A stretch of DNA of 64,000 nt from Alphaproteobacteria bacterium. Lineage in GTDB: Bacteria > Pseudomonadota > Alphaproteobacteria > Oceanibaculales > Oceanibaculaceae. Where the stretch lies: contig JAHJHR010000012.1 in assembly GCA_018823745.1 (NCBI GenBank), positions 248,001-312,000 on the forward strand. Reading direction: 5' to 3'. The notes below the pieces were generated by a model that saw nothing but the letters and a program-made list of their open reading frames with translations, was not told where the DNA came from and did no database searches. Made by a program: the position numbers and the translations under genes. This document shows positions 28,247 to 38,200 of the stretch, piece after piece; position 1 is the first letter of the stretch, and every line of letters begins with the position of its first letter.

Positions 28247-29245
28247 CTAGGCCAGCGTCGCCACAAGCACCGCCTTGATGGTGTGCATGCGGTTCTCTGC
28301 CTGATCAAAGACGACCGAAGCCTCTGATTCGAAGACCGCGTCAGTCACCTCCATGCAGTCGATGCCATATTGCTGGAACATCTTCTCGCCGATCTGGGTA
28401 TCGCGATTATGGAAGGCCGGCAGGCAATGCATGAATTTAGCGTGCGGATTGCCCGTCGCATCCATGATCGCCCCGGTCACCCGATAGGGGATAAGCAGCT
28501 TGATCCGCTCCGCCCAGACTGATTCTGGCTCGCCCATCGATACCCAGACATCGGTATAGACATAGTCGCAGCCCCGGGCGGCTTCCGCCGGGTCTTCGGT
28601 CAGGGTGATCCGTGCGCCGGTCCGTGTCGCGATATCACGGCACTGGTCAACCAGTGTCGATTCCGGCCAGCAGGCTTTCGGTGCAGCCAGGCGAATATTC
28701 ATGCCGATCTGCGCCGCCCCCACCAGCAGCGAATTGCCCATGTTGTTGCCGGCATCACCAAGGAAACAGAAGCTCACCGCAGACAGATGCTTGCGTGTGA
28801 ATTCCCGCATGGTCAGGAAATCGGCCAGAATCTGTGTCGGGTGAAATTCGTCGGTCAAGCCGTTATAGACGGGCACGCCGGCATGGGCGGCCAGCGTTTC
28901 GGCCAACTCCTGGCCAAAGCCGCGATATTCAATGGCGTCATAGACCCGACCGAGCACGCGGGCCGTGTCCTTCATCGATTCCTTCTTGCCGATCTGGGTG
29001 CCGGTCGGTCCGAGATAGGTGACGTGAGCGCCCTGGTCATAAGCGGCGACCTCGAAGCCGGTGCGGGTGCGGGTCGAATCCTTTTCGAAAATCAGGGCGA
29101 TGTTCCGGCCCTTCAGCCTTTGCTGCTCGTAGCCGCCATATTTTGCCTGTTTCAATGATGCCGAAAGACGCAGCAGGTAGCGGATTTCGTCCGGCGTGAG
29201 ATCGAGGAGCTTCAGGACACTGCGGCCGCGCAGATTCACCGGCAT
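28247..29245 (-). CDS. arcB: Ornithine carbamoyltransferase, catabolic context
   Basis: Phosphorolyses citrulline to ornithine and carbamoyl phosphate in this pathway. The 332-residue protein has the carbamoyl phosphate motif STRTRTGF (S57-T58-R59-T60-R61), the HPTQILADF signature, the ornithine loop ([14 protein letters not shown]) and HCLPAFHN. By sequence alone anabolic ArgF and catabolic ArcB are hard to separate; its place between arcA and arcC decides the name. Confidence 0.93.
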   Translation of the reverse strand: MPVNLRGRSVLKLLDLTPDEIRYLLRLSASLKQAKYGGYEQQRLKGRNIALIFEKDSTRTRTGFEVAAYDQGAHVTYLGPTGTQIGKKESMKDTARVLGRVYDAIEYRGFGQELAETLAAHAGVPVYNGLTDEFHPTQILADFLTMREFTRKHLSAVSFCFLGDAGNNMGNSLLVGAAQIGMNIRLAAPKACWPESTLVDQCRDIATRTGARITLTEDPAEAARGCDYVYTDVWVSMGEPESVWAERIKLLIPYRVTGAIMDATGNPHAKFMHCLPAFHNRDTQIGEKMFQQYGIDCMEVTDAVFESEASVVFDQAENRMHTIKAVLVATLA

Positions 29246-29266
29246 GGGATGTTCCTTCTCTTCGGG

Positions 29267-30493
29267 TCAGACAGGGTCGCGGATCAGCGGGCAGGTCATG
29301 CAGTGCCCGCCGCCGCGCCCGCGCCCCAGCTCGGCGCCCGGCACGGTGATCACTTCCACCCCCGCCTTGCGAAGCTGGGTATTGGTATGGGTGTTGCGGT
29401 CATAGGCGACGACGACACCAGGTTCGAGCGCCACCACATTATTGCCGTCGTCCCACTGCTCGCGCTCAGCGATATAGGAATCACCACCCGTCTCGACGAT
29501 GCGCAGCTTCGCCAATCCCAGCGCTTCGGCCGCAACCTCGTGCAGGGGCCTGTTTTCTGCCCGGACATCGATCTCCCAGGGTTTGGCGCCAGGCCGCAGC
29601 GAGTAGGGCTCTATCCTGTTGGCGACATCAGGGAACATCGTCACCAGATCGCGATCGCAGAAGGTGAAAACAGTATCCAGATGCATGCTGGCGCGCTCGA
29701 CCGGCAGCTTGCAGGCGATCACCCTTTCGGCGGCGCCCTGGGCGAACAGCGCGCGGGCGATCTGACCGACGGCCTGCGGGGTGGTGCGCTCCCCCATGCC
29801 GATCATCACAGTCTCCTTGCCGATCGGCATGACGTCGCCACCTTCGGCCGTCGCCTGCCCGTAATCACGGTCGGGATCGCCCCACCAGACCGTGAATCCC
29901 GAATCGCGGAAATCTGGATGGAAGCGATAGACGGCAGCGATGTTGACGGTTTCCAGCTTGCGCGCATTCCAGCGCATCGGATTCAGCGTCACCCCGCCAT
30001 AGATCCAGCAGGTCGTATCGCGGGTGAAGAGGTGGTTGGGCAGCGGCGGCAGGATAAAATCCTCCGGCCGCAGCACGGGCGCGACGACGCCTTTCGACGG
30101 GATCGGTAGTTCCGCCTTGCTCATGCCGCCCATCAGGATGAGGGAGATCTGATCGGCATCGGCCTCCATCAGCATCGCCGTCAGATCCTCGGCCAGGCCG
30201 ACCCCGACGGTATTGTCATTCACCCGCCGTTCAAGCAACCAACGCCGGGCCTCCGGATCCTTCATCGTTTCGGCCAGCATCTCGCGCAGGAAGACGACCT
30301 CGGCGCCGCGATAGCGGATGGCATCGACGAAGGTCATGTGTTCAACCCGGGCCTGCTTCACCCAGATCACATCGTCAAACAGCAGGTCGTGACAATTGGA
30401 CGGTGTCAGCCGGGCCAGGGCCGCACCGGGCCGGTCCACAAGGACACGGCGCAGCTTGCCTACCTCGGAATGGACGCCATAGGCGTGGGGCAT
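29267..30493 (-). CDS. arcA: Arginine deiminase
   Basis: Hydrolyses arginine to citrulline and ammonia, opening an ATP-yielding fermentation of arginine. The 408-residue protein has the guanidino-group-modifying fold: the catalytic cysteine is C398 in [10 protein letters not shown], with [12 protein letters not shown] carrying the His/Asp pair. ATG 30493 ([15 protein letters not shown]) is the family start; an in-frame extension upstream into the transporter gene is not coding. Gene order transporter-arcA-arcB-arcC matches pseudomonad arcDABC. Confidence 0.96.
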   Translation of the reverse strand: MPHAYGVHSEVGKLRRVLVDRPGAALARLTPSNCHDLLFDDVIWVKQARVEHMTFVDAIRYRGAEVVFLREMLAETMKDPEARRWLLERRVNDNTVGVGLAEDLTAMLMEADADQISLILMGGMSKAELPIPSKGVVAPVLRPEDFILPPLPNHLFTRDTTCWIYGGVTLNPMRWNARKLETVNIAAVYRFHPDFRDSGFTVWWGDPDRDYGQATAEGGDVMPIGKETVMIGMGERTTPQAVGQIARALFAQGAAERVIACKLPVERASMHLDTVFTFCDRDLVTMFPDVANRIEPYSLRPGAKPWEIDVRAENRPLHEVAAEALGLAKLRIVETGGDSYIAEREQWDDGNNVVALEPGVVVAYDRNTHTNTQLRKAGVEVITVPGAELGRGRGGGHCMTCPLIRDPV

Positions 30494-30504
30494 GAAACTC
30501 TCCT

Positions 30505-31938
30505 TCAACCGATAAGAACGGCAACGCTCAGGCAGGCCATGATGATGACGGTCAGAATGAGCAGCAGCGGCCACATGAAGGCGAGCCAGCGTTCATAGGG
30601 CACCCGGCCAATCGCGAGCGCGCCCATGACGACGGCGAAGGTCGGGTTGATCAGATTCACCAGCCCGTTGGCTGACTGATAGGCGGTCACCACCAGATCC
30701 CGACCGACCCCGGCAAAATCGGCAACCGGCGCCATGATCGGCATCGACAGCACGGCAAGGCCCGAGGAGGACGGCACGAAGAAGGACAGCATCACCTCGA
30801 TCCAGAAGACGACATTGACGAAGACAATCGCCGGCAGACCGCCGACTGAGATTTCGGCCCAGTGCAGAATGGTGTCGGTGATCAGCCCGGCATCCATGAT
30901 GACGACGATGCCCCGCGCCAGGCCGATGATCAGCGCCACGCCCAGCAGGCCGCGCGCACCATCGACGAAAGAATCCACGAAGCGTTGTTCGCCGGGGCGG
31001 GTGATCAGTCCGATCAGGATGGCCGAGGCCAGAAAAAGTGCGCTCATCTCGCCCATCCACCAGCCGCCCTTCAGCACACCCCAGATCATGACCACGAAGG
31101 TCAGCCCGAAGATCGCCAGCACAATCTTGTGCACTGTGGTGAAAACCAGCGCCTCGCCCTGATGCACGGCGAGGAAATGTACCTCGTTCTCGGCCTTGCG
31201 ATCATGGACCAGGGATCGGCTCGGGTCGTTTCTGACCCGCGCGGCATAGCGCATCACATAGACGACGCAGGCCAGCCAGCACAGGCCCAGAATGACGAAA
31301 CGCAGCACCATACCCTGGGTGAAGGGAATGCCCGCCGCATCCGACGCGATAACCGTTGCAAAGGCATTGACCGTCGATCCCAGGACACCGACACCGGCTC
31401 CCAGCAGGATGATGGCTACCGCTGTCACCGCGTCGTAGCGCGCCGCGATCATCACCGGAATCAGCAGCATGTAGAAGGCAAGCGTTTCCTCCGCCATGCC
31501 ATAACTCGTACCGCCAAAGGCAAACAGCGCCATCAGTACGGGGATCATCCATTTCTCGCGCCCGCGCATCCGCACCATGGCGCTGCCGATGCCGGCATCG
31601 ATAGCCCCGGTCGCGGTGACGACGCCGATGAAGCCGCCAATGAACAGGACGAACACCGCGACATCGATGGCGTTCGCCATATTTGTCGCCGGATCATAGA
31701 GCCCGGCGACCGGCGCCATGAGAACGTCGAAAATGCCCTGGGGATTCGCCTCTGTTGGCGCGTAGGTGCCAGCCACCGGCACATCCCGGTCGAGCGCGTC
31801 GTTGAAACTGCGCTCATACTGCCCGGCGGGCACCAGCCAGGTCATGACGGCGACCAGGATGATCAAGCCAAACAGAATGGTGAAGGCGGAGGGGAAGCGG
31901 AATTTGGGGGATTCAGTGGGCGCGGACGGCATGCTCAT
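30505..31938 (-). CDS. YfcC/ArcD-like membrane transporter, probable arginine-ornithine exchanger
   Basis: A 477-residue polytopic protein with about 11-12 hydrophobic segments. The pattern [28 protein letters not shown] and [21 protein letters not shown] is typical of the YfcC family (IT superfamily), members of which can serve as the arginine-ornithine antiporter in arc operons. The ArcD name is therefore context inference: it is the first gene, 11 bp before arcA. The promoter region has a 28-bp palindrome and an FNR-like box. Confidence 0.82.
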   Translation of the reverse strand: MSMPSAPTESPKFRFPSAFTILFGLIILVAVMTWLVPAGQYERSFNDALDRDVPVAGTYAPTEANPQGIFDVLMAPVAGLYDPATNMANAIDVAVFVLFIGGFIGVVTATGAIDAGIGSAMVRMRGREKWMIPVLMALFAFGGTSYGMAEETLAFYMLLIPVMIAARYDAVTAVAIILLGAGVGVLGSTVNAFATVIASDAAGIPFTQGMVLRFVILGLCWLACVVYVMRYAARVRNDPSRSLVHDRKAENEVHFLAVHQGEALVFTTVHKIVLAIFGLTFVVMIWGVLKGGWWMGEMSALFLASAILIGLITRPGEQRFVDSFVDGARGLLGVALIIGLARGIVVIMDAGLITDTILHWAEISVGGLPAIVFVNVVFWIEVMLSFFVPSSSGLAVLSMPIMAPVADFAGVGRDLVVTAYQSANGLVNLINPTFAVVMGALAIGRVPYERWLAFMWPLLLILTVIIMACLSVAVLIG

Positions 31939-31969
31939 GGCGTTCCTCCCGGGAATATCTCATGCGGCT

Positions 31970-31997
31970 GCATAAGACCGATGCATCGGTGTTATGC
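31970..31997. promoter_or_regulatory. 28-bp near-perfect palindrome at the arc operon promoter
   Basis: Half-sites GCATAAGACCGATG (31970-31983) and CATCGGTGTTATGC (31984-31997) are complementary at 13 of 14 positions with no spacer. It lies 32-59 bp before the first arc gene, where the transcription start would fall if the FNR-like site at 32023 acts at -41.5. Likely an operator for an unidentified dimeric regulator; it does not resemble the usual ARG box. Confidence 0.6.
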
Positions 31998-32022
31998 ATA
32001 CAACCGCTGCACCGCCCTGAAA

Positions 32023-32036
32023 TTGATCCAGCGCAA
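32023..32036 (-). promoter_or_regulatory. Imperfect FNR/FixK-like box upstream of the arc operon
   Basis: TTGATCCAGCGCAA matches TTGAT-N4-ATCAA at eight of ten defined positions. It is 92 bp from the first ATG. A class II site here would put the transcript start near 31988, inside the palindrome, with TATGCA (32000-31995) as -10. Confidence 0.45.
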
Positions 32037-32112
32037 CCTTCGCAACTTTCAGGATTTTATGTGCCGCTCGGTGCACGTCAGACCAGCCTGCCGGCCCGTG
32101 CCGACCAGGGGG

Positions 32113-33153
32113 TCAGTTACTGCGGGATGCTGCCCCTGTGCCCGGAACAGCCATGGCGACGCCTGGCGCGCGCGGGCGCAGAGGTTCGCCTTCATCGGCA
32201 GCCGGCACGCAATACTGGCCGGCCTTGGTCAGCTGGGCGCAGACCGACGGGGCCTCGTCCTGTGCAATGCCGGATGCCTGCAGGCGCAGGAAATCACCGC
32301 GCCCATCGGAAAAATTCACCCGCACGATCATCGGAATCAAACCGCCCAGGGCCTGCGGATAGCGGCGGCTCAAGACGCGCCAGCCATCACGGGCCCGGTC
32401 CAGATCACGATACGACGCCAGATGAAGCGCGCCGATCCCCGCATCATCCCGCCTGGGCACAGGCGCGGGAGGCGTCGGCGCCGGTGGCGCGGCGTTCGCT
32501 GGAGGCGTATTGACCGGGCGAGCAGAGGGCGGCGTCAGGTTAAGAGCAGGCGTTTGAGGGGGCGGGCTTGAGGTCCCGCTGGGTGCCCCGCTGGATGTGG
32601 GCGAAAGCCGCAGGCTCCCCGTCGGGGCCGGTGACAGGCCTGGCGACGAGGCCGCCGGCAAGGGCGCGTCCGCTGCCAGGGGAGCGATCTGGGGAGCGAT
32701 CTGGGGAGCGTTCTGGGGAGCGGCCGCCTGCATCGTCCTCGGGGCCGGTCGCGGCGCATTCCCAGGGCCGTTTCCGGGTGCCTCCTGCGCGCGAACGGCG
32801 ACGACACGTTCCATCTGCGTCAGCAGGGAGCGGATATCGCCATCGATGCGGACCAGCCGGCTGATCGCCGGTTCGGCCGATTTGAACTGGGCCTGCAACT
32901 CGCGCAAATCCGCCTCGATACGCTCCAGCCGGGCAGCGACGCCCTCATCCCCGCTGGACGCCCCTGGAGTCATACCACCCGACGCCAATGACAGGCCGCC
33001 CCCGCTATCAGCCATGGTCGTGCGGATCGCAGGCGCATCCGCCGGCAGCCGGGGCGGCGCCAGGCGCGCAGTGCGCGATTGATCGCCGCAGGCCGCAACC
33101 AGCATGGCCACGCACAGCACCGACAAGGGACACAAAAAGGGCCGGGCCACCAT
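32113..33153 (-). CDS. Lipoprotein with SPOR-like C-terminal domain
   Basis: A predicted outer-membrane lipoprotein of 346 residues. The signal peptide ends in lipobox LVAAC (C22). A charged helical segment (about 67-120, ARLERIEADLRELQAQF) is followed by a long Pro/Ala-rich linker with short repeats (QIAPQIAPLA), then an 80-residue SPOR-like domain (LHLASYRDLDRARDGWRVL; CAQLTKAGQYCVP). SPOR domains bind denuded peptidoglycan. GTG 33150 has better spacing to GGAGG than ATG 33153. It diverges from the fimbria-like operon, whose usher ends with a similar domain, so the two may work together. Confidence 0.7.
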   Translation of the reverse strand: MVARPFLCPLSVLCVAMLVAACGDQSRTARLAPPRLPADAPAIRTTMADSGGGLSLASGGMTPGASSGDEGVAARLERIEADLRELQAQFKSAEPAISRLVRIDGDIRSLLTQMERVVAVRAQEAPGNGPGNAPRPAPRTMQAAAPQNAPQIAPQIAPLAADAPLPAASSPGLSPAPTGSLRLSPTSSGAPSGTSSPPPQTPALNLTPPSARPVNTPPANAAPPAPTPPAPVPRRDDAGIGALHLASYRDLDRARDGWRVLSRRYPQALGGLIPMIVRVNFSDGRGDFLRLQASGIAQDEAPSVCAQLTKAGQYCVPAADEGEPLRPRAPGVAMAVPGTGAASRSN

Positions 33154-33358
33154 GCCTCCAGACTCTCCAAAAGGCTTACTTGATATGGTAGCCACTGTGT
33201 GTAGGGCATACAACGGATATCCCAAATAGAAAAACATGATCACATTTAAGCAAATTTATTTGTAGTCGCTAATTTTGTGGGTATCTTCTTATCCGCGTAA
33301 GTACACAACCCAGAATGGGGGCGCTCCAGAGGGGCGTTTGAGTGGGGGTAAAAAGCAC

Positions 33359-33982
33359 ATGAAACACGTAGTCAAACTCGGTCTGGCCATCCTCGGCATT
33401 GCCGTTGTGGCCTCCACGGCGCAGGCCCAGACGACCGAAACATTTACCGCCTCGGCAACCGTTGCCAGCAGCCTGACGATCACGCAGAACACGGCGCTCA
33501 GCTTCGGCAATCTCGTCGTCATTCAGGACGGCACCAACGCCGCCGAAGCCGTTCTGACCGCCGCCGGCACCTTCACAACTGCCGCGCAGGTCGGCACCGA
33601 AAACCTGGTCCAGACCGGCACGCCGACACCGGGCAATTTCACGGTCAATGCCGGCGTGGCAAGCTTCGTGAACCTGCAGGTGGAAATTCCGAACACGGCG
33701 ACGACGCTGACCAATGGCGCCGCCCCTCCGGGCAACGGCACCTTCACCGTCGATACCTTCACCGTGGCCGCCCCGACCGCTGGTGGTTTCACCGGCACCA
33801 CGACCACCGCGGCGGCCTGCAACACGGCCATCGCCGCCGGCAACCCCTGCCAGTTCATCACCAGCGCGGCCGGCCTGGTCACCTTCCCGTTGGGCGCCAC
33901 CATCGCCGTCACTCTTGCGACGTCGAACTTCATTGATGGCACCTATTCGGGCAATTACGACCTGACTGCCTCGTTCTATTGA
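33359..33982 (+). CDS. Secreted DUF4402-like protein, candidate fimbrial subunit 1
   Basis: A 207-residue exported protein: signal peptide to about residue 24 (LAILGIAVVASTAQAQ), then a Thr/Ala/Gly/Asn-rich beta-type mature part with the DUF4402 opening (TASATVASSLTITQNTALSF) and end (IDGTYSGNYDLTASFY). Two cysteines lie at the centre (ACNTAIAAGNPCQF) and could form a disulfide. It is the first gene of a four-gene set with a chaperone and an usher-like protein, so a surface-fibre subunit is the likely role. ATG 33359 was chosen for the signal peptide; the next gene overlaps its stop. Confidence 0.75.
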   Translation: MKHVVKLGLAILGIAVVASTAQAQTTETFTASATVASSLTITQNTALSFGNLVVIQDGTNAAEAVLTAAGTFTTAAQVGTENLVQTGTPTPGNFTVNAGVASFVNLQVEIPNTATTLTNGAAPPGNGTFTVDTFTVAAPTAGGFTGTTTTAAACNTAIAAGNPCQFITSAAGLVTFPLGATIAVTLATSNFIDGTYSGNYDLTASFY

Positions 33983-34464
33983 TGCGGTGCGTTACCACCG
34001 CCATCGTCGCCCTGATCGGCGCGGTGGCGGTGGCGACTGCCCTTGTGACGAGTGTCCGGGCGCAGACGGTTCAGGAACTGGAGCCGCTGTCCTTCGGCAC
34101 CTTTGTCGTGACCTCAAACGCCGCCGCCAGCACGCTTACCGTGCCGTTGAACGGCGCGGTGTCGAGCACCGGCAATCTGATCGTGCTGGTGCCAGGCAAC
34201 CGCGCCCGGTACCGGGTCGGCGGGCTGCCCGGCAATACGATTGTGGGTATCGATATCAACTCCCTGCCGCTGTTCGGGGCGACGGTACCGGCCAGCCAGT
34301 TTTTCCAGATAACCGCCTTCAGCCATCCGCTCACCGTCACCACCAATGCCAGCGGAGAGGCCATCTTCTTCGTCGGCGCGACCCTGTCGACATCCGGCAA
34401 TGGCGTGCCCTACACCAACAATACCTATACCGGCATGATCGACATCACCGCCACCCTGCAGTAA
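33982..34464 (+). CDS. Secreted DUF4402-like protein, candidate fimbrial subunit 2
   Basis: A 160-residue exported protein, with a signal peptide ending near VRAQ and the same beta-rich pattern as the preceding protein (ELEPLSFGTFVVTSNAAAST; YTNNTYTGMIDITATLQ). It lacks internal cysteines. ATG 33982 shares the A of the upstream TGA (TGATG), and a TTG at 33979 would add one residue. It could be a minor or tip subunit to the first; assignment is by similarity and position. Confidence 0.72.
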   Translation: MRCVTTAIVALIGAVAVATALVTSVRAQTVQELEPLSFGTFVVTSNAAASTLTVPLNGAVSSTGNLIVLVPGNRARYRVGGLPGNTIVGIDINSLPLFGATVPASQFFQITAFSHPLTVTTNASGEAIFFVGATLSTSGNGVPYTNNTYTGMIDITATLQ

Positions 34465-34488
34465 CCCCCAGAAATAACCGGTAGCCTT

Positions 34489-35295
34489 ATGCTCCAGATT
34501 TCACGGCTTCTGATCGGTCTCTTCCTGGCGGCGCTGGCAGGCACCGGTCTGTCGACATCCGCGCAGGCGGAACTGCTGATCACCCCGAAGCGGATCGTGC
34601 TGGACGGCACGACGCGGGATGCCATGTTCCGGCTGGTCAACACCAGCAGCCGTACCCAGGTCTACGAACTGGTCTGGCGGCAATTGCGCATGAACGAACA
34701 GGGCGCCCTGCTGGAAGAGGACGAGAATGTCCCCGGCGGGGTAAGCCGGCTCGTCATGGTGGCCCCGACGCGGGTTACGCTGGAAGCGGGTGCACGGCAG
34801 ACCGTTCGCGTGAACCCGCGCATCCCAGAGGGGCTGCCGGATGGCGAGTACATGTCCCATCTGACGTTTCGCCCGGTATCTTCAGGACAGCCGGTTGAGG
34901 GCACTGGGGCGGCCGGTGCCTCCATGCGGATGCAGGTCCGAATCGGCTTTTCCGTACCGGTCATCCTGCGCCAGGGCCCGGTGGAAGGCGCAGTCAGCAT
35001 CCAGCCCATCGGCATCGATCCGCAGGCCGGCACGGTAACGGTGGAAATGCGGCGCGCCGGCGCGATCAGCATTTTTGGTGATGTGTCGGTCTATTGGGGA
35101 CAGCCCGGCCAGGATGGCGTTCAGGTTGGCCGGCTGGACAGCGTCGCCATCTACGCCAATCTGACACGCCGCGTCAGCGTCGTGCCGCTGAATCCCCCCG
35201 AGGGCATGCGCATCGGGCCGGGGCTGCTGATGGTCCGCTACGCCGATCCCGAGACAGGCAATGTCCTGGCCGAATCCACGGTCCGCGTGGACTGA
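34489..35295 (+). CDS. PapD-like periplasmic pilus chaperone
   Basis: A 268-residue exported protein with signal peptide to about residue 28 (TGLSTSAQAE). The mature part has the two-immunoglobulin-domain chaperone pattern: LLITPKRIVLDGTTRDAMFRLVNTS, VAPTRVTLEAGARQTVRV and the conserved proline/arginine strand before the hinge (GEYMSHLTFRPV). It would cap unassembled DUF4402 subunits by strand donation. Its 3' end overlaps the usher start by 35 bp. Confidence 0.85.
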   Translation: MLQISRLLIGLFLAALAGTGLSTSAQAELLITPKRIVLDGTTRDAMFRLVNTSSRTQVYELVWRQLRMNEQGALLEEDENVPGGVSRLVMVAPTRVTLEAGARQTVRVNPRIPEGLPDGEYMSHLTFRPVSSGQPVEGTGAAGASMRMQVRIGFSVPVILRQGPVEGAVSIQPIGIDPQAGTVTVEMRRAGAISIFGDVSVYWGQPGQDGVQVGRLDSVAIYANLTRRVSVVPLNPPEGMRIGPGLLMVRYADPETGNVLAESTVRVD

Positions 35296-38200
35296 CCGGC
35301 CCCCGGGGCCGCGCCGATTACCGCTGACACTGCGCCGCAAAGGCGCGGGCTTGCCGCATCTGTTGCTGGCAATGACCCTCCTGCTGTCCGCCCCCGCCGG
35401 CGCAACACAGCAGACCGACGATCTGACCACACTGATGCGTGACTTTTACACCCGCATCGCCCCCACCTATGACGCGCCGGTCCTGCCGCAGACGGCGCCG
35501 CCGATGGTGTCTCCCCTGCCCATGCCAGGATCTCCCACCCTGCAACCCGTGCCAGCCCGGCGCGGCGGCAGCAACCGGCTTGCCGATGGTACGGCGCTGC
35601 TGCTGACCGTGCGGATCGACCGCGACAGGCTGCTGGAGCCGCTGATGGTCATGACCGAGGGGCCGGGTTTCCGCGTCTCGCTCGATCTTCTGGTCCAGGC
35701 CTTTGAATTCCCCATCATCGTTGATGCCCAGGCCGGCCGGGCGAGCGGCTGGTTCATCCGGCCGGACAATGAATTCTCGCTGGATATGGCCGCCGGTACC
35801 GTGACCAGCCGGGGCCGTGTCCTGCCCATCCGCGATGGCGAAGTGGTGAGCCAGAATGGCGAATTGCTGATCGGCGACTGGGTTCTGCCGGCCTGGTTCG
35901 GGCTGGAGGCCAGCGTCAACCTAGCCGATCTGGAAGTATCAATCGTCTCCGAGGAACCTTTGCCCGCGCAGGCCCGACAGCGCCGGGAGAAGCATTTCGC
36001 ACAGCGGCAGTCCTTCAACGTGCCTAAATCGGAACTGCCGGCGGCCCCGGACCCGGCACCTTTGTTCGGGCCGCCCGTTATCGACCTGCTGGCTTCCGGC
36101 CGGATCATCGACAGCAAATATCAGGACAGCCAGATCAGCGGCTCCTATGCGATCACCTCCGCCTCGGACTTCCTCGGCGGTAGCCTGACCAGCTATCTGT
36201 CGGGCACGGAGGAGGACCCGCTTTCCTCCCGCCGGGCGACCCTGTCCTATTACGATGCTGAAGGGCTGGGCGGCATCGGCTGGATCACTCAGGCAAGGCT
36301 GGGCGACACGGTCGGGGTGTCGACCACCCTGCTGTCGCCCAGCGCCAGTGGCCAGGGGCTGTATCTCAGCAACCTTCCCATCGGCTCGCAGATCCGCTCG
36401 GACAGCACGGTCATCACCGGCGACGCCCTGCCGGGCTATGAGGTCGAGCTGTATCGTGACGACCAGCTGGTCGGCTATCAGCGCGTCGGCGGAGATGGCG
36501 TCTACCGTTTCGAGGATGTCGAGTTGTTCGGCGGTGATAACCAGTTCCGCATCGTGCTCTACGGTCCGCAGGGGCAGCGCGATGAGATCGTGCGCAGCAT
36601 TCCGACGGGTGGCGAGCTGGGTGCCTTTCCGCTCACCTACCAGTTTGCCGCCTCGCGCATCGACAAAGGCCCGGATGAAGGCGCGTTCCAGTCCAGCCTG
36701 ACCACGCGCCTGGCCGTGACCGACTGGCTGGCCTTCCTGTCCGGGGCCGGCACCACGGTCTATAACGACCAGCGGATCAGCGATGCGCTGGTCGGCGCGC
36801 AGCTGCGCGAAGGCCGGCTTCTGGCGGAAGGCCTGATCGGGCGCGACACGCTGGGCAGGACCATTGGCCGCGCCGTGGTGCAGACCCGCATTGACGACAC
36901 CTCGCTGCGGCTCAGCCATCAGGTCCAGCCGGAAGCGGTGCGCCTCGACACCCAGAACCGGGAGCGCACGGAGGCCGCCATATCGGGCACGCTGCCGGGT
37001 GGCCTCTTCAGCCTGCCCTATCTGCGCTACACGCTGGGCGCGGAGCGTGTCAGTGATTCCATCATCGAGGACGGGCTGTCCTTCTCGGCCCGGCTGGGAA
37101 CGCAGATTGGCCGGACCTCGCTGAACAACGACGTGCTGTGGGTCAACTCCACCAGCCGGGCGACGGAGTTCGTGCCGGAGCAGGACCGCGAGGAGCTGCA
37201 GTTTTTCCATCAGGCCAATTTTCCGCTGGGCCGCCTGCGCAACCGGTTCCGCATCGGCTATGCCGTTGCCCCGGAATTCAACATGCGGGAATTCCAGGCG
37301 AACACGATCTGGCTGATGGACCAGAACCTGACATCGGAGCTGGATGTCCGTCACCAGTTCGACCAGAAGCGCACTGTCACGCAGGCCCGGGTGAATTACG
37401 ACATGGGCCAGGCCATCCTCAGCCCGCGGATCAGTTATGAAAACAGCGGGGTCATCAGCGCCTTCCTGGATGTGCGGTTGTCCACCGGCCTGGAGCCGAT
37501 GACCGGGCGGGTGCGGATGCAAAGCCGGCCATCGGCACATGACGGCTCCATCGCCGTGATGGTCTTCCTCGACGAGGATGGCGATGGCCAGCTCGGCCCC
37601 GATGAGGAACGGCTGGAGGGCGTCGAGATTCAGGCGCCGCAGGCACGCCGGTCGGCGCTGACCGACGAAACCGGCGTTGCCATGCTGCGCAATGTCCAGC
37701 CTTTCGAGACCAGCGATGTGCGCATCATTCCGTCCAGCCTGCCGTCCAGCGCGCTGATGCCCGGCATCGACGGCTATTCGGTCAGCGTGCTGCCCGGCGG
37801 CAGCCGGACCATGGAACTGCCCGTGGTGCGGAGCTGGAGCGTCGAGGGCCGGGCCTGGTCAGTCGCGACACGCAGCGAGGGCGCCGCACTGGTCGGCGTT
37901 CAGGTCGTCGCTCTGGCGGCTGACAGCGATACCGTCATCGCCAGCACCGTCACGGCCGGGGATGGCACGTACAGCATTGCCGGGCTGCGCCAGGGCCGCT
38001 ACCGGATCGCTTTGGCCGCCGATGGTCTGGGGGGCGGCCTTGTCCCCGGCCCCGCCCGGCCTTTGGCGACCGATCCGCGGGAGACCACCTATCATGCGGT
38101 CGATCTGGTGGCGGCTGCACCGGGGCAGGCGCCCTATTACCCGGCGCTGCAACGCTCCGCCGGGCTGGGGCCGCTGATGCTGCCGCTGGGCGCCACCATC

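Noticed and set aside
32690-32722. Short tandem repeat (CTGGGGAGCGAT type) as a possible CRISPR or mobile repeat
   Set aside because: It lies inside the lipoprotein's Pro/Ala/Gln linker, encodes repeated QIAP units and has no spacers.
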